The notes beneath the pieces are model-generated. The model saw nothing but the letters and a program-made list of their open reading frames with translations. It was not told where the DNA came from and made no database searches. Position numbers and translations under genes: made by a program. A stretch of 64,000 nucleotides of DNA from Bacteroidales bacterium (GTDB taxonomy: Bacteria; Bacteroidota; Bacteroidia; Bacteroidales; FEN-979). Below, piece by piece: positions 34,437 to 43,965 of this stretch. Where the stretch lies: positions 1 through 64,000 of the forward strand of contig JALNWE010000009.1 of NCBI GenBank assembly GCA_023231065.1, given 5' to 3'. Numbering within the stretch: position 1 is the first letter of the stretch; the number at the start of each line of letters is the position of its first letter.

Positions 34437-35921
34437 TTAAAGTTCAATTCTCAGGCGGGCGACAGGGATGTTCAACTGTTTTCTGTATTTGGCAATAGTC
34501 CTGCGGGCGATGGAATATCCTTTGGTTTTCAGGATTTCCACCAGTTCATCATCGGTCAGGGGTTTTGATTTGTTTTCTGCATCAATGGTATCGGAAAGGA
34601 TCTTTTTTATCTCCCGGGTCGATATTTCCTCTCCTTCGGTATTCAACATGGATTCACTGAAAAAGCTTTTTAAAAGTAAAGTCCCGAATGGAGTCTGGAC
34701 ATATTTGCTGTTGGCGACCCTTGAGATTGTGGAAATGTCAAGATTAACGATGCTGGCAATGTCCTTTAATATCATCGGCCTCAATTTAGTATCATCTCCA
34801 GTGAGAAAATATTCATGTTGATAGTCCATGATGGCCTTCATCGTTGTGTACAGTGTTTCCTGGCGTTGTTTGATGGCCTCGATGAATCCCCGTGCAGCTT
34901 CCAGTTTTTGCCGGATGAAGGTCATGGCAGCTTTCTCGCCAGGTTTGTTCCGGCTGCCGCTATACTCCTGCAGCATACTGATATAATCGCGGTTGAGTGA
35001 AAGCTCCGGTGTGTTCCGGCTATTCAATGTAAGTTCAAGGTGGTTATCTATGTTGGTTATGACAAAGTCCGGGATAATATACTGGCTATCGCGTGAAACT
35101 TCTGAAATGGTAATACCGGGTTTCGGGTTCAGGCGCTGGATTTCATCAATGGCATCTTTTAGTTCATCTTCTGCAATATTCCCTTTCTGTAAGATCTTAT
35201 CATAGTGTTTTTTACTGAATTCATCGAAATAAAAACGGATGATGATGGAGGCCAGATCGGTGGCATAGGCCCTTTCTGTTTTATTCTCCAGCTGGATCAG
35301 CAGGCATTCCTGGAGACTACGGGCAGCGATTCCTGGAGGATCAAAGGTTTGAACAACTTTCAGTACTTCTAAAATTTCGGACGGAGTAGCTTCGATATTC
35401 TGGTTGAAGGCCAGATCGTCCGATAAAGCAGGGATTTCCCTTCGCAGATATCCTGACTCATCAAGGTTCCCGATAATGGTCGCGGCGATAATATATTGTT
35501 TATCGGTAAATTTGTGCATCCCGATCTGAGCGATTAGAAAATCCTGAAAACTGATCCCTGAAATAATAGGGATTTCACGGTTTTCTTCATCCGGGCTGCG
35601 GTTATCGGCAACCAGCCGGTAAGAAGGAATTTCACCCTCATCGACATAGTCCTCAAAGGAAAATTCATCATCAGGGGACCCTGCTGATTCTGCTTCCTGG
35701 AATTCATCTTCTTCTGAATCAATGGAATCCAACGTGGCTTCCTCCTGCATATCCTGATCCTCTTCTTCCTTGCTTACTTCTTCCAGGGCCGGGTTCTCTT
35801 CAATTTCCTGTTTGATCCGTTGTTCGAGCGAAAGAATAGGTTCCTGCAGCAAACGCATGACCAATACCTGCTGGGGGGATAGTTTCTGGATTAACCGTTG
35901 TTGGAGTCTCTGGTTCAGCAT
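34437..35921 (-). CDS. rpoN: RNA polymerase sigma-54 factor RpoN
   Basis: 494 residues from ATG 35921. Region I is LSPQQVLVMRLLQEPILSLEQRIKQEIEENPALEE. An acidic region II with many Glu/Asp follows (about 50-105), then the core-binding region, the HTH (DISTISRVANSKYVQTPFG) and the RpoN box ARRTIAKYRKQLNIP at the C-terminus. All parts are present. No enhancer-binding activator is encoded in the window. The downstream PAP2-like gene may be co-transcribed. Confidence 0.96.
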   Translation of the reverse strand: MLNQRLQQRLIQKLSPQQVLVMRLLQEPILSLEQRIKQEIEENPALEEVSKEEEDQDMQEEATLDSIDSEEDEFQEAESAGSPDDEFSFEDYVDEGEIPSYRLVADNRSPDEENREIPIISGISFQDFLIAQIGMHKFTDKQYIIAATIIGNLDESGYLRREIPALSDDLAFNQNIEATPSEILEVLKVVQTFDPPGIAARSLQECLLIQLENKTERAYATDLASIIIRFYFDEFSKKHYDKILQKGNIAEDELKDAIDEIQRLNPKPGITISEVSRDSQYIIPDFVITNIDNHLELTLNSRNTPELSLNRDYISMLQEYSGSRNKPGEKAAMTFIRQKLEAARGFIEAIKQRQETLYTTMKAIMDYQHEYFLTGDDTKLRPMILKDIASIVNLDISTISRVANSKYVQTPFGTLLLKSFFSESMLNTEGEEISTREIKKILSDTIDAENKSKPLTDDELVEILKTKGYSIARRTIAKYRKQLNIPVARLRIEL

Positions 35922-36061
35922 AGATAACAAATATAACTATTAATCCCCTGAAATTATTTTGATCATCGGCGAAAAAATTGATCCAATCGTCAAATATAGA
36001 GAACCCGTCTAATTTAACAAAATATCAGCAAGATTATGGATAATTTCGCAAAAAATTCAGG

Positions 36062-37096
36062 ATGGGACCCTTGCCCGGATTACGTTCAAAACCCTCTTCA
36101 GTATGGATCCATATTCTAATATGGCTTGCCTATTTCATGGTCCCTTTGCTGTTCATCGAATCCGCTGCCGGCAGGGAACGGTTCATGATCCTGGGATGGT
36201 TCATGCAGTTGCTGACGCTGATCTATTTTTATTATAACTACTCATTTCTGATCCCCCGGTTTTTATTACCCAAAAAGATCGTGTTGTATGTTGTCATGCT
36301 GATCCTGGGGCTATTGGTCATCAGCGGTATAAATGCTATTTTCTCCTTGTCCGTTTTCGGAATGTTTGAGCACCGCCATCCATTCAATTTATGGAGAGCG
36401 GTTACCTTCCCGGTTTATCCGGTCCTCTTGGCTTTTGCGCTGAGCAGCGCCATACGGATCATCATGGAGTATTTTCAGAATGAACGCCAGAAAAAAGAGA
36501 TGGAATCTGAAAAACTGTCCGCGGAACTGGCCTTTTTAAAATCACAGGTCAACCCTCACTTCCTTTTTAATATTCTGAATAATATCTGTTCGCTGGCCAG
36601 GAAAAAGTCTGATAATACGGAAAATGCCATTATTAAATTATCGCAGATCATGCGGTATATGCTCCAGGATTCAAAAGATGAAACCGTGTGCCTGGAAAAA
36701 GAGGTCGAATACCTTCAGAATTATATCGACCTCCAGCGTTTACGGATTTCGGACCAGGTCAGGATCACCTTTACGGTCGAAGGCCGCCCCGAACAAATGT
36801 CCATTGCCCCTTTGCTGTTGATCCCCTTTGTGGAAAACGCGTTTAAGCACGGAGTTAGTTATATGGATGAAGCTGAGATCACCATCACCCTGAAAGCATA
36901 TTCTGATAATCTGACCTTTATTGTTGTGAACCGTGTTGTAAAACAAAATGTTGAATCTTCAGACCAGGGATCCGGTATTGGCCTGAAGAATGTAAAACGC
37001 CGTCTTGATCTTTTATATCCGAAAAATCATGCACTTATTATCAGCGAAGAAAACAACCAATACCAGGTTGAACTGACTATACACTTTGAAAAATGA
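36062..37096 (+). CDS. LytS-type sensor histidine kinase
   Basis: 344 residues. Four membrane helices (about 15-135) and a short coiled coil precede the His_kinase domain, FLKSQVNPHFLFNILNNICSLAR, with the phospho-acceptor His in NPHFLFN. The HATPase has PFVENAFKHGVSYM and GSGIGLKNVKRRLDLLYP. No extracellular domain of note. The stop overlaps the LytTR regulator start by 4 bp, so they form a pair. Efflux genes follow in the same direction. Confidence 0.93.
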   Translation: MGPLPGLRSKPSSVWIHILIWLAYFMVPLLFIESAAGRERFMILGWFMQLLTLIYFYYNYSFLIPRFLLPKKIVLYVVMLILGLLVISGINAIFSLSVFGMFEHRHPFNLWRAVTFPVYPVLLAFALSSAIRIIMEYFQNERQKKEMESEKLSAELAFLKSQVNPHFLFNILNNICSLARKKSDNTENAIIKLSQIMRYMLQDSKDETVCLEKEVEYLQNYIDLQRLRISDQVRITFTVEGRPEQMSIAPLLLIPFVENAFKHGVSYMDEAEITITLKAYSDNLTFIVVNRVVKQNVESSDQGSGIGLKNVKRRLDLLYPKNHALIISEENNQYQVELTIHFEK

Positions 37097-37821
37097 TCCG
37101 TTGTATCGCCATCGATGATGAATCGTTAGCCCTTGAATTGATCGAGGATAACATAAAGAAAGTTCCCTTCCTCGAATTGGTCAAAACATGCAGAAATGCA
37201 ATGGAAGCCCTTGAAATAATGGGGGAACGAACCATCGACCTGATCTTTCTCGATATACAAATGCCGGATATTACCGGGATCCAGTTATTGAAAAGCTTGC
37301 CACACAGGCCTTTGGTTATTTTCACAACCGCTTTTTCCAATTACGCCAAAGAGGGATATGACCTGGATGTAATCGATTACCTGCTTAAACCCTATTCCTT
37401 TGAACGGTTTATAAAAGCCGTGAACAAGGTCCGTGAATATTTGGACCTCAGGGAAATTGCCCAAACGCAGGGAAGCCCGAAAGAAAACCAGGTATTGCCC
37501 CAATACCTTTTTGTGCGAGCGGATTATAAACTGGTAAAAATAAATTTCAATGAGATCCTTTATATTGAAGGATTAAAAGATTATGTAAAAATTTATACCG
37601 GCGACAGGCCCATCATCACTCAAATGAGCATGAAGGCCCTGGAAGAAAAACTTCCGGCGAATGATTTTCTGAGGGTCCACCGCTCATATATCGTCGCATT
37701 TAATAAAATCGAATTTATCCAAAAAAACATGCTGACAATTGGTAAAAAAGAAATCCCGATCAGCGAACATTACCATGATCAACTTTACAAGAGGATTAAC
37801 TATGAAAAACCTTCCGAATAA
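37093..37821 (+). CDS. LytTR-family response regulator
   Basis: 242 residues. Receiver domain: CIAIDDESLALELIEDN, acceptor region DLIFLDIQMPDITG, and VIFTTAFSNYAKEGYDL with VIDYLLKPYSFERF. LytTR DNA-binding domain: FVRADYKLVKINFNEILYIEGLKDYVKIYT, and LRVHRSYIVAFNKIE. The regulator probably controls the TolC-MacA-MacB genes that start inside its 3' end. Confidence 0.94.
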   Translation: MIRCIAIDDESLALELIEDNIKKVPFLELVKTCRNAMEALEIMGERTIDLIFLDIQMPDITGIQLLKSLPHRPLVIFTTAFSNYAKEGYDLDVIDYLLKPYSFERFIKAVNKVREYLDLREIAQTQGSPKENQVLPQYLFVRADYKLVKINFNEILYIEGLKDYVKIYTGDRPIITQMSMKALEEKLPANDFLRVHRSYIVAFNKIEFIQKNMLTIGKKEIPISEHYHDQLYKRINYEKPSE

Positions 37822-39169
37822 AATGAAACAAACCTTCTGGCTGATCATTCCCTTAGTCCTAATGGGGACCAGGGTTACCGGACAGGAAAACCGATGGACT
37901 TTCCAGCAATGCCTTGATACTGCTTTACAGAGAAATCTTACGGTGAACCAAAGCCGTCTGAGCAACGAACTCAACAAGGTCAGTCTCGAACAATCAAAAG
38001 CAAACAGGATACCAAGTGTCAGTGCCAATGCCAGTGAAGGGTTGAACCTTGGGAAAAACGTGGACCCTACTACGAATTCGTTTGTAACCCAGGTTTATCA
38101 TTCGGCAAACTTTGGCGTCAGCAGCAGTCTCAACCTGTTCAATGGCCTTCAGAATGCCAATACCATCCGTCAGAACCGGATTAATGTACAGGCTGGGCAA
38201 TACGACATTGAAAAAGTGAAAAATGATGTCACCCTGAATATAACCACAGGATATCTTCAGGTACTTTTTGCCTATGAAGTCCTCTCAACTGCAAAAAGCC
38301 AGGCAGCTGCCACAGCAGCCCAGGTTGATCGCACCGACAAGCTGGTTCAGGCGGGAAAATCACCGGAGAGCGACCTTTTACAAATCCGATCGCAGCAGGC
38401 AACAGATAACCTGGCAGTGATTACGGCACAGAATCAACTTGATCTTGCCAAGGTCACTTTGATGCAGCTTATGGAGATACCAATTACTGATAATTTTGAC
38501 GTTGAAGTACCGGCCCTGGCGGAAATACCTTCACAGGTCATGCAATCCAATGAAACAATCTATAAAAAATCGCTCGAAGCGATGCCCCAGATTCCCGGCT
38601 ATGCATTGAAAACCAATGCTGCCCTGATGGCCCAAAAAATTTCGGAAGGCGCCCGCTGGCCCCGCCTGAGCCTGGGGGCAAACATGAATACAAACTTCGC
38701 ATCAAGCCGGACACAGGGAACCGCAGTAAACCCGGAAGGATATCCTTTTTTCTCCCAGATCTGGGATAATATCGGCCAATCATTCAGCCTTGGATTGTCA
38801 ATCCCCATTTACAGCAACCGCCAAATCAAAAGTAATATTGACCGGGCTAAAATCAATGTAATGACAGCCCAGCTCAATGAACAAAACGTTAAAAATGTCC
38901 TGCGCAAAAGCATTGAGCAAAACTATACGGATTTGAAAGCCGCATCTAAAAAATATGAAGCGACAAAAGAACAGTTAAATGCGGTTGAAGCTGCATACCT
39001 AAATGCAGAGAAAAAGTATAATGTCGGGGTCATGAACGCGACCGACTTCCTGATCCAGAAAAATGCATTTTTCCAATCACAATCAACCCTTATCCAGGCC
39101 AAGTATGATTACATATTCAAAAGTAAGATCCTTGATTTTTACCAGGGGAAAGAGATAAAGTTTAATTAG
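37802..39169 (+). CDS. TolC-family outer membrane efflux protein
   Basis: 455 residues from ATG 37802, which has an AGAGG upstream and overlaps the LytTR gene by 20 bp. ATG 37823 just after that stop is an alternative. Signal peptide to about residue 26 (RVTGQ). Two repeats of the TolC fold follow: FQQCLDTALQRNLTVNQSRL, long helices rich in Ala/Gln/Asn, NLFNGLQNANTI, then SLGLSIPIYSNRQIKSNIDRA and FLIQKNAFFQSQSTLIQAKYDYIFKSKILDFY. It is the outer membrane exit channel for the MacA-MacB pair encoded downstream. Confidence 0.9.
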   Translation: MKNLPNKMKQTFWLIIPLVLMGTRVTGQENRWTFQQCLDTALQRNLTVNQSRLSNELNKVSLEQSKANRIPSVSANASEGLNLGKNVDPTTNSFVTQVYHSANFGVSSSLNLFNGLQNANTIRQNRINVQAGQYDIEKVKNDVTLNITTGYLQVLFAYEVLSTAKSQAAATAAQVDRTDKLVQAGKSPESDLLQIRSQQATDNLAVITAQNQLDLAKVTLMQLMEIPITDNFDVEVPALAEIPSQVMQSNETIYKKSLEAMPQIPGYALKTNAALMAQKISEGARWPRLSLGANMNTNFASSRTQGTAVNPEGYPFFSQIWDNIGQSFSLGLSIPIYSNRQIKSNIDRAKINVMTAQLNEQNVKNVLRKSIEQNYTDLKAASKKYEATKEQLNAVEAAYLNAEKKYNVGVMNATDFLIQKNAFFQSQSTLIQAKYDYIFKSKILDFYQGKEIKFN

Positions 39170-39244
39170 GGATCAGGAACGGGACATTAGAAATAAAAGG
39201 AAGTATCAGGTTTAAAAGATATATTGAAATTAAAGGACTGAAAT

Positions 39245-40585
39245 ATGAAAAAGAAATATTGGGTTATCCTGGGAATAGTGATTGTTGTGATCGCGGTTGC
39301 AACCTGGCTAATTTTAAGAAAAGAGAAAACATCGGTTACCGAATGGCGGACCGGTAAAGTTGAAAAAGGTGATATTGAGGTTACTGTCAAGGCGAGTGGG
39401 ACTTTACAGGCTGTAACTACCGTACAGGTTGGCACGCAAGTATCGGGAATCATCAAGAACATTTATGTTGATTTTAATTCGGTAGTCAGGGAAGGGCAGG
39501 TCATCGCTTTGCTTGACACGACATATCTGGCACAAGCGGTGGATGACGCGAAAGCTTCCCTGAAAAGGGCCGAGATCCAGGTAAATCAGTCAAAACGCGA
39601 TTATGACCGGACTAAACTTCTGTTTGAGCAGAAAGTGATGGCCCAGGCCGATTATGACCTGGCATTGAGCACTTATGAAACCGCCGTGACAAATGAAACT
39701 TCAGCGCAGGCGGCTTTAAACCGTTCCAAAATCAACCTTAGGTATGCGACCATTATTGCCCCGATCTCCGGGGTTGTAGTATCCCGTGCCGTCGATGTCG
39801 GACAAACCGTGGCTGCCAGTTTCAGCACGCCCACCATGTTCACCATTGCTAACGACCTTACCAAGATGCAGGTACAAGCAAGTATTGACGAAAGCGATAT
39901 TGGAAAAATCAAAGTGGATCAGGAGGTCAAATTTACAGTGGATGCATATCCCGAGTTGACATTTAACGGAATTGTACGTCAGGTTAGGCTTCAACCGGTT
40001 GTTTCCCAGAACGTTGTAAATTACACCGTGATTATTGATGTACCGAACGATGAGCTGAAGCTGTTACCAGGTATGACTGCCAATATCACGGTGATGATCG
40101 ATGAATCGAAAGATATTTTAAAAGTTCCTGCTACGGCGCTGCGCTTTTCGCCTCCCCAGGAGTATCTTGATGAAATGATGAAAAACATGCCGGATTCGCT
40201 CAAACGTCAGCAACCGAAAGATTCCGGTGGAAGCAGAATGCCTGGAATGGGAACAGGTCAGGGTACTTTGAGAACCCGTCCCGGAATGCCCGGGCAGATA
40301 AGCAAGTCACAACAGGGAGGAGCTGCTCCGGCCGGAGGGGTACAAAAGGAACGACCGAAAAAAGGGCTGATCTGGATAAAAGAAGGGGATCAAATTAAGC
40401 CCCACAGGGTGATAATAGGATTGACAGATGGGAGCTACACGGAAGTGAGAGGAAGGGATCTTGCAGAGGGGGCAGAAGTAGTGCTTGGAACAAATGGCAC
40501 AACAAAGGCCCAGTCAGGCCAGCAACAACAGCAACAAAGCCCTTTTGCGCCACAAAGGCCGCCAAGCGGGAGGGGAGGACGATAA
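39245..40585 (+). CDS. macA: MacA-like periplasmic adaptor of an efflux system
   Basis: 446 residues. One N-terminal membrane helix (WVILGIVIVVIAVATWLIL). Lipoyl/barrel-sandwich parts: VKASGTLQAVTTVQVGTQVSGI and TIIAPISGVVVSRAVDVGQTVAASF; a hairpin of coiled coils lies between. A beta-barrel domain follows (about 235-300). The C-terminal part has a Gly/Pro/Met/Gln-rich loop (about 320-375) and a Q-rich tail, both unusual in length. It couples MacB to TolC. The gene ends 2 bp before the ABC gene. Confidence 0.9.
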   Translation: MKKKYWVILGIVIVVIAVATWLILRKEKTSVTEWRTGKVEKGDIEVTVKASGTLQAVTTVQVGTQVSGIIKNIYVDFNSVVREGQVIALLDTTYLAQAVDDAKASLKRAEIQVNQSKRDYDRTKLLFEQKVMAQADYDLALSTYETAVTNETSAQAALNRSKINLRYATIIAPISGVVVSRAVDVGQTVAASFSTPTMFTIANDLTKMQVQASIDESDIGKIKVDQEVKFTVDAYPELTFNGIVRQVRLQPVVSQNVVNYTVIIDVPNDELKLLPGMTANITVMIDESKDILKVPATALRFSPPQEYLDEMMKNMPDSLKRQQPKDSGGSRMPGMGTGQGTLRTRPGMPGQISKSQQGGAAPAGGVQKERPKKGLIWIKEGDQIKPHRVIIGLTDGSYTEVRGRDLAEGAEVVLGTNGTTKAQSGQQQQQQSPFAPQRPPSGRGGR

Positions 40586-40586
40586 T

Positions 40587-41339
40587 ATGAGTGAAGGGAT
40601 CATTTCAGTAAAGAACCTTGTAAAGGTTTATTCAATGGGCGATGTAGATGTACACGCTCTCCGGGGGATCAATGTGGATATCAAAAAAGGGGATTTTGTT
40701 TCCATTCTGGGCAAGAGCGGATCGGGAAAATCCACTTTCATGAATATCCTCGGATGCCTTGATGTTCCGACAAAGGGCAAATACCTGCTTGACGGGGTGG
40801 ATGTAAGTAGCCTCACCAACGATCAGTTGGCAAACCTCCGTAACCTGAAAATCGGGTTTGTTTTCCAGTCTTTTAATTTACTCTCACGAACATCAGCGCT
40901 TGAAAATGTAGAACTTCCATTGATGTATAATCGTAAGATCTCTTCCAAAGAGATGCGCGAACGTTCGCTGAAAGCGCTGGAGTCAGTCGGTCTGGCCAAC
41001 CGGGCCGGTCACATGCCTAACCAGATCTCGGGAGGGGAGCAGCAACGGGTGGCCATTGCCCGTTCACTGGTCAACGATCCGGTGGTAATCCTGGCCGATG
41101 AACCGACCGGGAATCTGGATACCCGTACCAGCGTTGAGGTCATGGATATTTTTCAACGATTGAACAACCAGGGTATTACCGTGGTCATTGTGACCCATGA
41201 AGCAGATATTGCTGCATTCACCAAACGAAATATTACTTTCCGCGATGGAAGGATCATCCGCGATATAGAAGTTGAAAAACCCCGGCAGGCTGAAGAAGAA
41301 TTATTGCAAATGCCGGTTGCTATGGAGGACGAAATATGA
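40587..41339 (+). CDS. MacB-type ABC transporter ATPase
   Basis: 250 residues from ATG 40587; upstream starts lie inside the MacA reading region. Walker [19 protein letters not shown], signature [17 protein letters not shown], Walker [13 protein letters not shown] and [13 protein letters not shown] are intact. It belongs to the LolD/MacB class. Here the ATPase is separate from the permease, the common split form in Bacteroidota. It overlaps the permease start by 4 bp. Confidence 0.95.
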   Translation: MSEGIISVKNLVKVYSMGDVDVHALRGINVDIKKGDFVSILGKSGSGKSTFMNILGCLDVPTKGKYLLDGVDVSSLTNDQLANLRNLKIGFVFQSFNLLSRTSALENVELPLMYNRKISSKEMRERSLKALESVGLANRAGHMPNQISGGEQQRVAIARSLVNDPVVILADEPTGNLDTRTSVEVMDIFQRLNNQGITVVIVTHEADIAAFTKRNITFRDGRIIRDIEVEKPRQAEEELLQMPVAMEDEI

Positions 41340-42556
41340 AATTGAAAAACCTGATCATTGTAGCCATACGCTCATTGACCAAAAATAAAATGCGCAGTTT
41401 TCTGACCATGTTGGGCATTATCATTGGTGTGGCTTCTGTGATCGCCATGATTGCTATCGGCCAGGGATCAAAACAAAGCATTCAGTCGCAAATATCGACC
41501 CTTGGGACTAATATCCTGATGATCTGGCCCCAGGCCAGTAGTACCGGCGGCGTAAGGATGGAAGCAGGCTCCTCACAGAAAATGACCATCGAGGATATAA
41601 ATATTATTGTTGATCGTTGCCCTTCCGTGAAAAACATTACACCCCAGGTCCGTACCAGTGGACAATTGGTTTTCGGAAACCTGAATTGGCGGACCTCCGT
41701 TTATGGGGTTTACCCTAATTATTTTGAAATCCGGAACCTGAAAGTGGAAAGTGGCTCGGTTTTCACCATGAATGATGAACGGAGCGCTTCCAAGGTATGT
41801 ATTATCGGACGAACTGTGGTGACCAATCTTTTTGGAGAAAATGCCGATCCTATTGGCAGTTATATCCGGATCAATAAAATTCCCTTTCAGGTTATAGGGG
41901 TTATCGAATCAAAAGGTCAGAATTCATTCGGTCAGGATCAGGATGATATGGTCATTGCTCCCTTTTCGACGGTACAAAAAAGAATGTTAGCCATTACTTA
42001 CATTCAAAGCATGTTGGCTTCTGCCAAAACGGAAGCCTTGATCCCGGTTGCTTCCCAGGAAATCACAGAGGTATTGAAGGCCAAACATAATTTAGGGCCT
42101 TCGGAAGATCCCGATTTCACCATCAGGACCCAAACTGATATTGCCCAGATGGCGACCTCCACCTCGGCGATCATGACAATATTATTGGCCGTCATTGCCA
42201 GTATCTCTTTACTTGTTGGTGGTATCGGGATCATGAACATCATGCTGGTTTCCGTCACTGAACGTACCCGTGAAATAGGAATCCGAATGAGTGTCGGAGC
42301 CCGCGGACAAGATGTTTTAATGCAATTTCTGATCGAAGCCCTGATGATCAGTTTATTGGGGGGAATTATCGGGATCCTGTTGGGACTCGTGGTTTCTCAG
42401 GTTATTGCCTCGGTGTTGAACTGGCCTGTTGCCGTCACCATGCAATCCATCCTCATGTCTTTCATTTTTTCTTCGGCCATCGGGATTTTCTTCGGCTGGT
42501 ATCCGGCCCGGAAAGCAGCCCGCTTAAACCCGATCGATGCATTGAGGTACGAATAA
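41336..42556 (+). CDS. MacB-type ABC transporter permease (FtsX-like)
   Basis: 406 residues. N-terminal helix with SLTKNKMRSFLTMLGIIIGVASVIAMIAIGQGS, a periplasmic MacB_PCD domain (about 50-240), then three helices of the FtsX domain (SISLLVGGIGIMNIMLVSVTERTREIGIRMSVGA, and a C-terminal PARKAARLNPIDALRYE). It works as a mechanotransmitter that drives substrate from the periplasm through TolC. Substrate class (macrolide, peptide, siderophore) is not shown. Last gene of the LytS-LytTR-TolC-MacA-MacB run. Confidence 0.93.
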   Translation: MKLKNLIIVAIRSLTKNKMRSFLTMLGIIIGVASVIAMIAIGQGSKQSIQSQISTLGTNILMIWPQASSTGGVRMEAGSSQKMTIEDINIIVDRCPSVKNITPQVRTSGQLVFGNLNWRTSVYGVYPNYFEIRNLKVESGSVFTMNDERSASKVCIIGRTVVTNLFGENADPIGSYIRINKIPFQVIGVIESKGQNSFGQDQDDMVIAPFSTVQKRMLAITYIQSMLASAKTEALIPVASQEITEVLKAKHNLGPSEDPDFTIRTQTDIAQMATSTSAIMTILLAVIASISLLVGGIGIMNIMLVSVTERTREIGIRMSVGARGQDVLMQFLIEALMISLLGGIIGILLGLVVSQVIASVLNWPVAVTMQSILMSFIFSSAIGIFFGWYPARKAARLNPIDALRYE

Positions 42557-42581
42557 TTCTTATTACCAGGCAGGAATATCC

Positions 42582-43256
42582 TTAAAAAGTAAAACAGTAA
42601 GAAAGCCCTATTACATAATCGGTCTCGGGATTTTCAACATTGATCTCACTGCAGATAAGGTATTTCAGATCGATTTGGTGCATCCGGTTGAAGTTGTACT
42701 CAATACCTCCGCAAATCCTGAATTCATCAAAACTTACATTTTCAGGATCATTTAACCTGAAAAACACTTCTGCATAGGCATAGGGTTCGAATTTCTTCCG
42801 GAGGTCGAACTTTAAAGTAAGCTTTTCACGAATGTGGTTCTTTGGCGCCCCGGTTTTTTCTGACGTATAAAATTCCGTATATTTCGATTGGAACCGGGTC
42901 CTCAGGTTTAATATAAGAAAAGAGATCTTTTCGCGATAGGTTCCATCGATATACCAACCGAAACGCCTTTCGTAAGTATCGTCAAGCCTTTTCTTCAAAG
43001 TATAACGAAACATCGCATCGGCGCTGAACCTTTTCCCGAATTTGTATTTTATCCCGATATCACCCAACAGCGTTCCCGCTTCCGTTATGTTTTCATTCAT
43101 TCGGACTTCCCCGGTAAAGCAAGCCGATAATCTTTGTGTGATCTTCTTTTCCAGACCGGCGCTCAGCCACAACCCGGCATCATTTACCTGGGCTTGAACC
43201 AGTAAAGGGATGAAAAACAACAGGATGGTAAAATAAACGGCTCTCGGTTTAATCAT
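42582..43256 (-). CDS. DUF2490 outer membrane protein
   Basis: 224 residues from ATG 43256. Signal peptide (VYFTILLFFIPLLVQAQ). The mature part starts DAGLWLSAGLEKKIT and shows about ten strands, with YERRFGWYIDGTYREKISFLI, EYNFNRMHQIDLKYL and a final YVIGLSYCFTF. This is the DUF2490 barrel. It overlaps DUF4956 by 8 bp and closes the polyphosphate-polymerase operon. Function unknown; outer membrane location is inferred. Confidence 0.8.
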   Translation of the reverse strand: MIKPRAVYFTILLFFIPLLVQAQVNDAGLWLSAGLEKKITQRLSACFTGEVRMNENITEAGTLLGDIGIKYKFGKRFSADAMFRYTLKKRLDDTYERRFGWYIDGTYREKISFLILNLRTRFQSKYTEFYTSEKTGAPKNHIREKLTLKFDLRKKFEPYAYAEVFFRLNDPENVSFDEFRICGGIEYNFNRMHQIDLKYLICSEINVENPETDYVIGLSYCFTF

Positions 43257-43965
43257 AATAAAACACTTTAATCCGGGCAGAATCCTTAAGAAAATTGATT
43301 TTCTCAATGGATATACGATGAATATTAAGTCCGGTACGGGTTTTCAGATCTTCCATTAACCCTTTAATATTTTCAGTTTTGATCATTTCAATGTTTTCAT
43401 AATCAATGGTTTTTGATAGCTCTCGTTTCATCACAAGATTGGTGTCTAACAAACCGGTCACTCCAAAGATCAAAGCAAGTAACACGCTCAATTCGATGTA
43501 ATCAAGTTGTATGGCGCTGATCACTCCCATCGCAATAAAAATGAATAGATACGTAAGGTCTTTCATTGAAATGCCCGCGGTACGGTATCGAAGCATGGAA
43601 AAAACGGCAAATAATCCAAAAGCTGCGCCAACTGAGAGTTTTACATATTTAAGGACAAATGTTAACAGGAAGATCACGATATTGAACATGATGAAAGCGA
43701 AAATATAATCCCTTTGCCGGTAGTTCGGATAGTAGATCAGACCAATGATCAAAGCGACGGCAAGCAGGTCAATTCCAAGGCTAATCAGGAATTTCTCGTT
43801 GATTTCAAGGATTTTCTTTTCTTTTTTCTTCTCTTTATTATCGGCTTGCTCCGTCGCATCCGGTTGAAAACTATCCGACTCGGTCTGTTGAGGCATACAG
43901 ACATTGAAGGGGAAAAGAAGAAGAAAAAGCCAAAAAAGCAAGGCTAAACGATTAATCGATATCAT
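43249..43965 (-). CDS. DUF4956 membrane protein
   Basis: 238 residues. A signal-like N-terminus (LALLFWLFLLLFPFNVC) and a polar, Lys-rich stretch (about 45-55) precede four helices (LLAVALIIGLIYYPNY, FIMFNIVIFLLTFVL, the loop FSMLRYRTAGISMKDLTYLFI, and IELSVLLALIFGVTGLL). The C-terminal soluble domain binds nothing I can name. In other genomes DUF4956 genes sit beside VTC polyphosphate polymerase genes, as here, suggesting a membrane partner. It overlaps the VTC gene by 14 bp. Confidence 0.85.
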   Translation of the reverse strand: MISINRLALLFWLFLLLFPFNVCMPQQTESDSFQPDATEQADNKEKKKEKKILEINEKFLISLGIDLLAVALIIGLIYYPNYRQRDYIFAFIMFNIVIFLLTFVLKYVKLSVGAAFGLFAVFSMLRYRTAGISMKDLTYLFIFIAMGVISAIQLDYIELSVLLALIFGVTGLLDTNLVMKRELSKTIDYENIEMIKTENIKGLMEDLKTRTGLNIHRISIEKINFLKDSARIKVFYYD

